This document shows, in pieces, positions 40,356 through 52,188 of a DNA stretch of 64,000 bases. Position numbers and translations under genes: made by a program. The number at the start of each line of letters is the position of its first letter. Position 1 is the first letter of the stretch. Source of the DNA: Neodiprion pinetum (Eukaryota > Arthropoda > Insecta > Hymenoptera > Diprionidae). Where the stretch lies: the NCBI RefSeq assembly GCF_021155775.2, contig NC_060232.1:1736001-1800000 (forward strand), written 5' to 3'. Under the pieces are notes generated by a model. The model searched no databases and was not told where the DNA came from. It worked only from the letters and a program-made list of their open reading frames with translations.

Positions 40356-43300
40356 ATGTGCCGATACCCGATTATTGGCGTATTGATATTGCTCTTGGGG
40401 CACATCAGCGCGAGTCTAGCCTCGTACGAAGACTTGAGTTCCCTCGAGGTCTCTGACGCATCCTCGTCGGCAAGCGCCTCTTATGAGGCCAAGGAGTATC
40501 AGGACGATTACAAAGCGGCGCCGGTGTATCGAAGAAGCACCGAGAACTCGTACGAGGATGGAGTCCCATTGGTCCTGCCCCAGCTGGACGACACGGTGGC
40601 GTACTGGGAATCCATTTACGGAACTGACGACGTCCCGGAATTTGAGGAGCCGCCGGTGATCGAGGGTGAGACGATTTTCATGGACATGGACGACCTGGTG
40701 GAGGATGAAGACCCGGAAACGATCCAAGTGAAGCGCAACGCTTCGCCACCGAGAGGGCTTGGAGAATATTTCGTAGCATCTCGACCCTCCGGGGACGCCG
40801 ACTATCAGACTCGAATGGCGAGCACTAACCGGCCAGAATTTTACGATGCGAAGTCTCTGGGGGACTCTGAGAGTTCAACGGCGCTCAAGACCGATAAAGA
40901 CGGGCAGGTTTATGGGTCTGAGGATTCCGCGAGTGCGGTTTTTTCGTCGAGTTTTAATCACGGCGTGAAAAGCACCCAGCGATCGGAGTCGAGCAGTGCG
41001 GTTGGTATGAGGGCTTCGCTTGATATTGATAATGAAATGGAAAGTGCTTTGGAGTCTCCAGAGGCGTTTCGAGCTCCCTGGGAAGCCAGGTCGATTAGAT
41101 CGAACATGCAAATCGAACCGTTGGGAAATTCTAAGCGGAAGATCATGCAGGCGAAGAAGGACCTTGTCAGTTTAGCTGCCTCAGGCGCCAGCGAGGCAGA
41201 AATAGCTGAAGCTATGCAGAGGACAGTCGAGGCCAAGCAGGACCTCATTGATTCGGTAATATTTTCGACTATCAGCGCGGTGCAGAGCAGAAAGGCATTA
41301 GTTGACTCTCTCGCGACAGACATTCATCAACGAAAATGTTGTTCGACTACAACCAGATCGCAGAGCAGGAGCAGAAACTCGTCTCGATCGGTTTTAAATT
41401 CTACGCATAAAATAATTCAAGCGAAAAAAGATCTGCTCGATTCAATAACATCTCCGCGAACAGAAAGTGTGGACGGTGACGATCAAGAATTAGGTTCCGC
41501 CCCCATTGATTTCGGGTTGAACAGTTTTTGGACAGAAAATTATCAGGGAAATAGTCAAATTAATAGTAATGTCGAGTCACATGGATCCCTTCAGTCCACT
41601 CTAGACTTAAAACTAAAAGTACTTCAGGCGAAAGGGGAGTTGATTCGCACAATAGCTGAGGGAGGTAGTCAAGAGGAAATTGATGTTGCGATAATCAAAA
41701 CACTCGAGGCGAAAAAAGACCTCCTGGAATCAGTGGTGTCTATTGGAACACAGGCTGTTGACAACGGAGCAACACTTTCGACTGTGTTGGACATCGGATT
41801 GGACAATTTGTTGAACGAAGATGACCAAGTAATTAGTCTAGTTATTACTAATCTCGAATCTCATATCTCATTTCAAACAGTTTTAGAATTACAGCGGAAA
41901 CTAATTAGATCAAAAAGGAACTTGATCCGTATAGCTGCTGCAAGAGGCAGTAAATCGGAATTAATTGACGCACTAGTTAAGACGCTTGCTGCTAAAAGAG
42001 ATCTCCTCAATTCAATCCTACCTGCTGAATCAGTGAACCTCAGGAATGAAGAAGAATCAGCTTCTCCTAGTATTTGTTTTGGATTAGATACGATTTTAAA
42101 TAGTGATCACCAACAAAATGGTCAAATTTCTGCCAATATTCGGTCAAGTTCAGATTCGAGAAAACAATTGATTCAAGCAAAAGGGAATTGCATTAAAACA
42201 GCTCTGACGGGAGGGAAGCAATCGGAGTTGAACAATGCGTTCTTGGAAATACTCGAAGCGAAAAGAGACCTACTGAACTCTGTGCTGGCTACCGGAGCAC
42301 AGACTGTTGACAACGGAGAGACGATTTCCGTGGTGTTGGACATTGGATTTGATAGTTTATTGAATGAAGATGACGACGTAATTAGTAAGGTTGTTGCTCA
42401 TCTCCAATCTCGTCTCTCACTTCAAACGGTTTTACAGTTGAAGCAAAAACTAATTGAAGCGAAAGGGAATTTGATCCGTACAGTTGCTGCAAGAGACACT
42501 AAATTAGAGTTAACTGAAGCGCTCTTCAAAACGCTTGCTGCCAAAAAGGATCTTCTCAATTCGATAAGCTTGGTGAACTTTGACGATAGCAAAAAATCAG
42601 CTTCTTCTAGTATTGATCTCGGATTAGATACTATTTTGAGTAGCGATTATCAACAAAATGGTAAAATTTTGGCCGATTTTCACTCCATTTTAGATTCGAA
42701 AAAAAAACTGATTCAAGCAAAGGGGAATTTTATTGAAACTGCTGTGGCTGGCGGAAATCAACCGGGATTGAATAATTCGTTCTTGGAAACACTAAATGCG
42801 AAGCAAGATCTAGTTGATTCAATGATATCACCCTCAGGCAAGACAGGCGTTGATAACGAAAAAGACTCCACTTCTGGTGCAATAGATCTTGGACTGGATA
42901 GTTTTTCGAACGAGAATGATCAGGCAGCTGCTCCAATTTTATTAAATCTCCGACCTCAATCCTCATATCAGTCAAGGTTAGACTCTAAGCGAAAAAGAAT
43001 CGACGCAAAAAAGAATTCGAGTTGTAAAACTACATGTGAAAATGGTAGAGCAGATTTGTCCGAAGTAGTTACGAAAACACCCAATTCTAAGAAGGAGCTG
43101 CTTGACACGACGCGATCTACTGGAACGAGTCGTGCTACTAAAAAATACTCCAACGCCGTTCGAAAGTCTACGATGGAAAGTTCGTCGAACAGAAGTTTTA
43201 AAAACGAGGGAAAAATTGTACACGCAAGTCGTCAAAAAAATCAAGCATCACGGCAATCGGTATCGAATTCTAAGCGAAAAATAATTCAAGCGACGAAGAA

Positions 43301-46300
43301 TTTAATTCAGCCAATTATTGCCGGTGGTTCTGAAACAGAATTTAGTGAAGCGTTCAGGAAAACGCTTGATGCTAAAAAAGAGCTTCTGGATTCGGCCACA
43401 TCAACTAAAGTCGAGATAGCTAATAATGCGAGGGACTCGTGTCGTGCGGATTCCCTACAATCACTCATAAATTTGAAGAGAAAATTAATTCAGACGAAAA
43501 AGGGTCTACTTGACACAGTCACGACAGGAAGTAATGCAGCCAAGGTCAATGACGCACTTATTAACGCACTCAATGCCAAGGAAGACCTGATTGATTCGAT
43601 AATATCACAAAACGATGGCGATTTAGTATCGGGTTTGACAATTCAGAGTGAAGTTGATGCCTCATCAACTTTGAGGAACCTTAACTTATCTGGGAAATTG
43701 AATAGCCAAACGGAAGTTACTGGTGAAACAACGACAATTCAAAATGAGGAAAACTCTGTTCAATCGACTTCAACTGGATCTAACAGCACTATTGTTGAAG
43801 GAGAAATTGGAATATCGAGTTCTTCGAATAGTATTAATCGTGGTAACGATATGTCGACGAATGTGAACAAGAAAATTCAAACTGATGACCAGGACGCGGG
43901 CGATTTACAAGGAAGTCTGTCGATTGGCTATAATGAAGACAATTTTTCGGCGAGCACAGGAAGCCTTGAGTTGTCAGGGAAATTGAGTGGCGAAGTGGAA
44001 ATTACTGGTGGAACCACGAAAATTCAAGGCGAAGGACGCCTTATTCAGGCGTCATCAAGCGGATCGAGCAACGTTGCTGTTGAAGGAGAAATCGGAATAT
44101 CAAGTTCTTCGAATGCCATCAATCAAGGAAACGGCACCTCTCTAAATGTGAACAACAACATTCAAACGGACGGTCAGGCCTTGAGCGACTTACAAGGGAG
44201 TCTGACCATAGACTACAGCAGAAATGACTATTCGACAAGTTCGGGAAGCTGTGAGTTGTCTGGGGAATTAGACGATGAAGTGGAAATCACTGGTGGAACG
44301 ACGAATATTCAAGGTAAAGGATACCTTATTCAGTCGTCATCAAGCGGATCGAGCAACATTGCTGTTGAGGGAGAAATCGGAATACCAAGTTCTTCCAGTG
44401 CCGTCAATCAAGGCAACAACATATCTTTAAGTGTGACCAAGAATATTCAAACAGACGGTCAGGCCTCGAGCGACTTACAAGGGAGTCTGACAATAGGCTA
44501 CAACGGAAATGACTCTTCGACAAGTTCAGGAAGCTGTGAGTTGTCTGGGGAATTAGACGATGACGTGGAAGTTACTGGTGGAATGACCAAAATTCAAGGT
44601 CAAGGACGCCTTATTCAGACGTCATCAAGTGGATCCAGCAACATTGCTGTTCGGGGAGAAATTGGAATATCAAGTTCTTCGAATATTAGCAATCAAGGAA
44701 ACGGCATCTCTCTGAGTGTGAACAAGAACATTCAAACAGACGGTCAGACCTCGAGCGACTTACAAGGGAGTCTGACAATGGGCTACAGCAGAAATGACTC
44801 TTTGACAAATTTGGAAAGCTGTGAGTTGTCTGGGGAAGTAGACGGCAAATTGGGAAACACCAGCGGAACGACGAAAATTGAAAATCGAGGAAGTTCTCTT
44901 CAGTCGTCTATAACTGGCGCCAGCAGTGTCGCTGTGTCGAGTTCTTCGAGTTCTGTTGAAAGTTCAAGTCAGATATCGCTAACTGCGAACAAGGAAATTA
45001 AGACTAACGCGCAAATTTCCAGAAATCTGCATACAAATTTGGCAACAAAACAAAGTGGAGGTACTAGCGAAGCGCTCAAAGAAGAAGCGGTGAACGTGGT
45101 GATGCAAGAAAGTCTGGAAAATGAAAGTTCTTCAAGTGAAAACTCTGGAAAAGAGGTCAGTGAGCCAACGAACGTAGAAATTGCGAGCAGTAGCAGTAGC
45201 GAACTCTCTGGTTCTTTCAACACCAAAAATCATTCAACAACCAGCACAGCTACAAGTAATTCAGGAATCGAATCGTCAGTTGAATTAGGAAGCTCGTTTG
45301 AAGCGAAAGCGGAAGATGGCTTGCAATTAATTGATTCAGAATGCGCGTTGGGACAATGTGGAGTAAGCGGAAAATTGCACGTCAACTTGAACGCTGGGAG
45401 TTCAATCAACGTCCAAAGTGAGATCTTCCCAGCGGTGTGTCTTGCAGAGCCCACACTCTCACTGAATCTCCAAGATGAGGATCAACTTTTACACAATACC
45501 GAAATCGAATTGCAAGAAGACGTGGAGCAGCAGGAATTGATCCAAGAAGGAAACAACGAATATGCTGACGAACATGTTGAACCAATGCCGGACACTAACG
45601 GACAGCTGCTCACTAGCGACAACGATAATCAATCGAACATTGGCCGAACGTATTACGGAGAGGTGAGCGTTCTAGGATAAGATTACTTAAATAATTCTGA
45701 GATATCTTTACTTACGATGATTTCGTGGTGTCGACAGAATACCCAATACTCCACAGGTGGTGGCATTTTTTCCAACGCTCATCACCGCCTCATAAACTTG
45801 GACGTGAACTGCACTGGAAAAACTGCGTTCATGAACCCCGAGTGTCAGCAGCTGAACGCAAACCTGGGACATCCACGAGGCTAGTGATTCACTAATTCAC
45901 TCCTTGTCAACTGTCACAGTCTTTTTTCACGTTTTCTTTTTACACTTTTACAAATAAACGTTTCACTTCACAGATTCAAGCATGTTAATCACCCTCCGAA
46001 CCGTCAAAACGTACTTGAGCCACGGACAAGAGCTTGCGCAAGAAATGCAGAATCGTGCCAAGTGGCTCTGCGAAGAAGGTTTCATCCCAAAACTTCATAC
46101 ACCGGCGATGCTTCACCTCCTCAACAGCTTGGCAACTGAAAATACGGTGGAAATCAGTCAGAAGTCAGAGTTCTCTTTGTTTGGTACAAAACTTCTGCAA
46201 CGTAGACTATCCTCAGAGTGAGTAAAATTATTAACTTACCAAGCAGCAAGCGGACTTTAAAAATTATTCTGGCGAGTAAAGCGACATTCGTTTTCTTCAT

Positions 46301-48928
46301 CATTCCAGTTTCGATGTGACGCCAAACACTTTCCTCGAATTCCTCCAGCATCACGCGTTCCGCGTGATTGGAACCGGGCTTTGCTACGTCCGTCCAAAAC
46401 GCTGTCCGACTAACCAGATGTACAGAACTTTCGATGGGTCCTGCAACAACCAGAAACACCCCACTTGGGGACAGACTAATACAGCATTCGCCAGGGTTCT
46501 TCAATCCCGCTATTCTGACGGTAAGAGAACTTCTTCGATTCTGAACCGATGAACAGTCAAGCACTTGACTGACGCCCTGAATTCCAACATACAGGAGTAC
46601 ATGAACCGCCGAAGAGTGTCACTGGAGAGGATTTGCCGAATCCACGCCTGCTGAGTGTTCAGTGCTTTTCGCAAAACGGCGTAAGCGATCGAAGACTGAC
46701 TTTAGCCGTTGCTCAGTGGGGTCAATTGCTCGCACACGATACGGCTATGCAGACGCCCGACCAAACCGGTGAGTCCGTTTGAGAGATGCACAACCTCTTC
46801 AGTCATTTTGAAAGTATATGAAAATAATTTTCACTCTCTCTACACTTTTGCAACAGCCAAGGGTGGGATACGGTGTTGCGCTGATGGTAAACAGCTCTCC
46901 AAAAGTCTGCAGCATCACTCTTGTCTCCCGATAGAAATACCGAAGAATGACGAATTTTATTCACGATTTGGAAGTGAGTGCATGGAGTTCGTGAGGTCGA
47001 TGACAGTTTCGAGGGAGGATTGCAGTCTAGGACCAGCCGAGCAAGTAAGATACCGTTTCAAGAACAATTTTAGTAACACGGGATCAAACGGTATCAATGC
47101 AAACTTGTCGTCAGATAAACACGGTGTCCAGCTATTTGGACGCTTCGCAGCTCTACGGATCGGACAAGGAAACTGCCGATCGGCTCAGAGCCTTCGAAGG
47201 AGGTAGACTGAAGGTGTCCATTAGACGGGGGCGCGAACTTCCACCCGTAATGACGAACCGTTCACGCTATTGCGATGTAATGAGTCCATCGGAGGTCTGC
47301 TACCTAGCAGGTATGATAATGGGTTCACTTTTGCCGTGACATCTGATCGGAACACTCTCCGGACTGAACTGCTTCATCTTTCAGGAGATGTCCGGGTAAA
47401 TCAAGTCCCTCATCTGACTGCATTGCAAATATGTCTTCTGAGGGAGCACAACAGAATAGCGGACGAGTTGCAGCGCCTGAATCCGCACTGGGAAGATGAA
47501 CGCGTATTTCAGGAGACCAGGAAAATCGTGATCGCTGAGTACCAGCACATCACTTACAGCGAGTGGCTTCCAGTTGTAATCGGTAAAGTAAAAACCTATT
47601 TCTTCTCCTGTGAAGTTCAGCCATGTACAACCTGAATCACCAATTGTTTGATCCCAGGAAAGAAGTATTGCCAGAGATACGGACTGACGCCACGAAACCA
47701 GGGCGGGATGTCGCGGGCTTATGATCCACGTGTCAGAGCAACGACGATCAACGGCTTCACCACGGCAGCTTATCGCTCATTCCACTCGATGTTGGACGGA
47801 CATATCCAGTGCGTTTACCATTAAATCCAGTCGAGTAAATCGAGTCTATCATTTTCCTAATGATTTTCTTGTTCTCGCAGTCTCTGCCCGGCGAGCAGGG
47901 AGATATCGCACACTCTCCGTCTGAGCAACCATTACTTCCGTCCTCAGGTCATAGAGCGAAATGACAATCTGGATGATCTGATTAGAGGACTGGTAACTCA
48001 GCCGATGCAGAAATCCGACATCAATTTCGACCCTGAGGTAGTGTTCGTGTAATGTGATAAGTTAATGACTCAGATCAACGATCGATAAATTTGCCAATCT
48101 ACCATTTCATCGGTATAACACACGCTTCTCACCAGATTACCGAATATTTATTTCGGTCAAGGAGCGAGTTTGGCCTGGATTTGGAATCGCTCGATATCCA
48201 GCGTGGCAGAGACCATGGCATTCCAGGTTACAATCGTTATCGTGAAATATGCGGACTGACATATGCGACCGACTTCGACGATCTACGCCGGGAAATTCCG
48301 CTCGAAGTACGTATGCTAGATCTTTGCGGTCGTCTAGCAGAATAAGACGAGTGTTTTCATGGTGGTTTCAATCCAATTTCCAGAACATCAACAAGCTGAA
48401 AAAAGTCTACGCTCACGTAGACGATATCGATTTGATAGTCGGTGCAGTGATGGAGAGAAAACCTCCTGGTAGCATTCTTGGTCCTATTGTCAGATGCCTC
48501 CTTGGCGAGCAATTCTACAGGAGTAGAATCGGCGACAGATATTTTTATGACAATGCCGATCAGCCGCATTCCTTTACTCCAGGTAATATCAGCGTTGACA
48601 TGTAGAGTTCGATATCGTTGATTCCAACATATGTTGCAATATTAGGGCAAGAGAAATTCGTTTAAACCTATTTCCACAGTTTTGGGATGTATATCGTACA
48701 CTGGTATATAGCATTGTGCATTAACCATTGATTATTACCGTATTTCCAGAGCAATTCGAGGAAATCAAGAAGGCATCCCTTGCCAGACTTTTATGTGACA
48801 CAGGTGATAATATAGAAGAAATTCAACCAGAACCTTTCAGATTAATTGCATTCAACAATCCTCTGACATCCTGCTCTGCTCTGCCACGACTTGATCTTTC
48901 TCTGTGGCAAGAGACAGAGTGCAGTTAG
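40356..48928 (+). CDS. PxC: giant secreted repeat protein fused to a haem peroxidase (about 2505 residues)
   Basis: Thirteen exons join in phase: 40356-45662, 45738-45879, 45974-46217, 46309-46520, 46595-46768, 46857-47044, 47115-47310, 47385-47582, 47658-47808, 47881-48037, 48136-48306, 48384-48582 and 48750-48928. I chose ATG 40356 because it has a good context (aaaaATG) and begins a signal peptide (MCRYPIIGVLILLLGH). Residues 25-90 are acidic and Tyr-rich. About 259-1085 are Lys-rich helical repeats, and about 1109-1570 are 95-residue Ser/Gly repeats. The peroxidase domain spans about 1925-2490. It has YRTFDGSCNN, distal WGQLLAHD (His2016), Ca loop SSYLDAS, Arg in GDVRVNQ, proximal AYRSFHSML (His2263) and DIQRGRDHG. 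The exon-2 to exon-3 junction needs a GC donor (CACGAG|gctagt); the intron matches PxA's in place and phase. If that splice fails, translation stops one codon later. Peroxidase and repeat ORF are certain; their fusion is likely. Confidence 0.8.
41130..43610 (+). repeat. Lys-rich helical repeats (type A) in PxC, about ten copies
   Basis: Units centre on a helix pair: KRKLIQAKGNLIRT, a short GGS-like turn, then a second helix of the form ELNEAFLKTLEAKKDLLDSI. Copies start at about 41130, 41400 (truncated), 41601, 41883, 42158, 42432, 42698, 42979, 43266 and 43470. The copies at 41601-42157 and 42158-42697 form a higher-order duplication of about 550 bp: LDIGLDNLLNEDD versus LDIGFDSLLNEDD, and GLDTILNSDHQQNG versus GLDTILSSDYQQNG. 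The repeats are amphipathic and probably helical or coiled-coil. The copy at 42979 is degenerate. Confidence 0.85.
43680..45060 (+). repeat. Ser/Gly-rich 95-residue tandem repeats (type B) in PxC
   Basis: Repeat starts at 43680, 43965, 44250, 44535 and 44820 are exactly 285 bp apart, with no indel in four full copies. The fifth copy decays. The consensus runs ELSGELDDEVEITGGTTKIQ, then LIQSSSSGSSNIAVEGEIGI, SSSSNAINQGN, KNIQTDGQ and DLQGSLTIGYN. Each of copies 1-4 has Tyr at position 84; copies 3-5 start with a single Cys. Alternating polar/hydrophobic strands and Ser runs suggest a beta-rich, possibly fibrous segment. No known family recognised. Confidence 0.9.
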
Positions 48929-49009
48929 AGAAGACATTTTGTCATCCAGTCGACCGTGTCGATTGTGTCAATATGTAAAACTAAAAATATGTAGCAAGAT
49001 ATAATATAT

Positions 49010-49012
<3 letters not shown>

Positions 49013-49049
<37 letters not shown>
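49013..49049. repeat. TA microsatellite downstream of PxC
   Basis: Run of about 18 TA units between the convergent PxC and LRMDA-like genes, probably within or just beyond the PxC 3' UTR. No clear AATAAA is visible close to the PxC stop. Confidence 0.9.
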
Positions 49050-49050
<1 letters not shown>

Positions 49051-49587
49051 GAATATCGTACATTTTTGTTTATTTGTATACAAATTAGATATTACGTGAT
49101 TTATTATATATATATAATACATCATATTTTTATAATGACCCGCGATTTTGTTTGATAATTATTATAAATACAGTAAATCCCCTATAATTTTATAGAAGCA
49201 GTGTTTTCGTAAAAAAATAGTACCTATATTTATCATCGATATATGAATTTTTGCAAACCAGAACCGTAGAGATCGTTCTTTTTTTCTCGTTTCTCATAAC
49301 ATGGATTGTGCGGGGCGATTAATTTCATCATAAATTAACGACGAAGAGAGTCGTTTCAACCTTTAACAGAGACGTGTACGTTTTAACATCGGGATCACTG
49401 GTGTGTATACTAACGACTCAATGTTTCATTTCATTTTTCAGTAATAATATAAAGTGTAGCGGTCAGACAGTCTTATGAACCGCGCATTACCGCAGCCTCG
49501 TTCTACATACGTATACCTGCGTTACGTAGTTTTATTTTTTATGTAAAAAACGGCGAGGTTTTCGATATGAAATCTTTTAATACTCCA

Positions 49588-52188
49588 TTAAATAATAAAA
49601 TTAGAACCTTTTGGAACTTTGGACCTTACTGGCAGTGCAGGTTTAGAGAGTATGCTCGACATTTTGTTGTGCAAGTGCTTGAGACACTCTGGAACCTGTG
49701 TCGTTTCAGCTATTTGGTCAAACAATGGCCTTTTGAAAAGCCTCTTGGCTTCCAATCTTTGCTCAGGTGTCACGGCTCTGTCGTCCAAATGCACCAAATG
49801 TGGAAACCATGATATCACGAACAGTCTGAAACGGACATTGAAAGTAAAGTAACAAAAATTCAGGATTACGAACAGACTCAAAACGAATAATTGCTACACA
49901 CGTCATTACCTGCTTTGTAAGTATTCGTAAAAGGATCCGCCGTTCAGGTAACTCGGCGCTGCCTTGTTGCCCATCATGCATAGATAGCGAAGATTCGGCA
50001 CACTGGCACGAAGGTTTTTCACGAATGGATACAAATCTTCAATTTTATTATGATTTAACCACAGCAGTTGGAGCTTTGGCAACGGCGGAAATATCGTGTA
50101 TGAATCTATGTTGTTATGGTCAAGATTTAGGGACGTCACATTATCAAATTCAGCTAAGAACTGGAGATTTCTGTGAGAGAAAAAGTTAAACTTACTTTTG
50201 AAATCAAGTCATTCATGACAAATGATGAAACAGTCACTGAATTTTATTCCCCTTCATATTGAACTTTGTGACAAAGAACAGAATTAATTATTATTTTATT
50301 TAGAAGAAAGTTTCTGAACTCACCTACTAAACTTGTTGTAGCTGATGTCTAGAGTTCCAAGAGTGCTGCCGTAGGTCTCTATTATGTCGAACGGCATATG
50401 AAACAAATTTTCAAAAGCTAAAGAGAGCGCCTTGTCAGACTCAGATTCAGTAGCACCGTTCTGAGTGCTTCTCGAATGAGTGTCGACAAAAACAAGTTTA
50501 GCTAAGGACGTCATGGCGAGCTCTTCTACCTCCTCCGCATCGTCTATCGATTCAAGATCATGGCTGAGGTCGAACCTGAGCGGATAAAATAAAAGCGTGT
50601 TGAGTGATGAATTAGAGCGAATGAACCTAGCGATCACGCACTGTGATACGACTAATTGTTATTGCTCAATTGAAAACCGCATGTCCTGTCATTTAGTCTG
50701 TTTCTTGATGGAAAAAAGATGCATACAAGTTAGTGTATGTTTATACATTACTTGTATGTTTGCACAAGTTAGATAAGGGGGAGTGCGCGATACAGAATTG
50801 TTAGGAAAAATAGAAGACAAAGTAACCGACGGAGCACAAGTTAAAGAAAAATATTTTCGAACAAATTTATCTGTTCTAGTCGTTTTATATATACTCACAT
50901 GCTGGCTCGTTGCAATCGTTTAAAATGTCACGGATAACGATAATTAGTTTGTATAATTAAAAAATGTACACGATGCTCTATGGTTCTTCTGCGTTCCACC
51001 ACGTCGCTTGATATCAATTTATTTCTGATAAGCACAAGGTTGAAATCCTCAGCTGCAACAGCCTTCTGACGGAGGAGGAGAAGGAGTTTGTACCCGCATA
51101 TCGTTTCACAATCTAATTGTTTGAAGAAGCTCCCAAATAATAAATGTAAATACAACATGTGCACGCTCCTTGGAATTGTTTACATGACTAATCAGCGACT
51201 GTTCGGCGGTTCTGCGGGATGCAGATTGGCCGTATCGATGCACGCATACGAATGACGAACGAGTATCGCGGATGATAAATCGGATGTAAGTATATCTATC
51301 ATCGGCACCGTCCACGTGAGGGTCGGATGATAGGCATCGAATAAGTAGCCTTGTAACAATTGATACTTAATTTTAGTCTTAAAATGTAAACTGATAACAG
51401 AAATGAGACACAAAGTTTCAACGTTCTGACTTTTATACGACCTTAATAATAATCCTGATAGTAACAGATACCGCGGACTTGACTCGAAGCCGATGTTAGG
51501 TTAGGATACGTTAGGCTAGGTTAGGTTGGGTTCCGACTTCGATTTATTATCTCGCGTTAAATCGTCGAGTCGGTATTCGCCTGCCGCAAGTATTTATACG
51601 ATAAGATATAAAATCTCTGCTTTCCTTTCGATTCTTTCATATCAACGTTCTTATCATTATCATTATCAAAACTCACCAAACTTCAGCGCTTCTGCGTCTG
51701 TAGCATCGCTACAACGAGCTCGGCGGTTCGGTTTACAACCTTACGGGTGTTTTCTTTGCCTCAGGAATAAGGGGAATAACCCACGCGTACCCTAAGCCAC
51801 CCATCATAGTTCCCGACACCCCAACTTCGAATTGAAGCTCTTTGGTCACGTGTAGTTAGCACACGAAACTCGGAACTCGGCGGTCGGTACGAGAGGTGGA
51901 GAAGCCACGGATTTCGTACAACCCACTCCGCTCGGCGATAAGGATTAATCGATCAGTTTATTGACCGATCGAGCTTGACTTTTGCTGCCGGCCGTAGCGT
52001 CTGCATATTTATTTTCATATTTTTTTCCCGTACACCCAAGTATGCCGACCGTGCTCTTCACAGGGCAGACGTTTCCACGCTGAATGACAGCAACGACGGC
52101 ACCGTCTCGACTGCGAGGTAATCGAACTAAAAAATATGCAATACATATCCAACGATTGAAATTCAATTTTTCTTAACCGTAGCGCCAT
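49588..52188 (-). CDS. LRMDA-like leucine-rich-repeat protein, 253 residues
   Basis: Four minus-strand exons join in phase: 52188-52178, 50575-50324, 50170-49910 and 49825-49588. The first coding exon has only 11 bases (ATGGCGCTACG, context caagATGG), giving MALR joined to FDLSHDLESIDD. Leucine-rich repeats follow: LGTLDISYNKFSRNLQFL, VTSLNLDHNNID, LQLLWLNHNKIEDL and LRYLCMMGNKAAP. The cap FVISWFPHLVHLDDRAVTPEQR matches the C-terminal cap of vertebrate leucine-rich melanocyte differentiation-associated protein (LRMDA, C10orf11), where FVLYKLPNLKFLD is followed by VT..ER. The human protein is 226 residues. In vertebrates LRMDA is linked to melanosome biogenesis; its role in insects is not known to me. 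The gene is convergent with PxC, 660 bp apart. The micro-exon start is inferred from phase and splice sites. Confidence 0.72.
51495..51531. repeat. Short interstitial TTAGG-like tract
   Basis: Five to six copies of (G)TTAGG or GTTAGGCTAGG-type units within about 37 bp. TTAGG is the ancestral insect telomere repeat. The tract lies in the first intron of the LRMDA-like gene. It is short and degenerate, so not a functional telomere. Confidence 0.6.
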
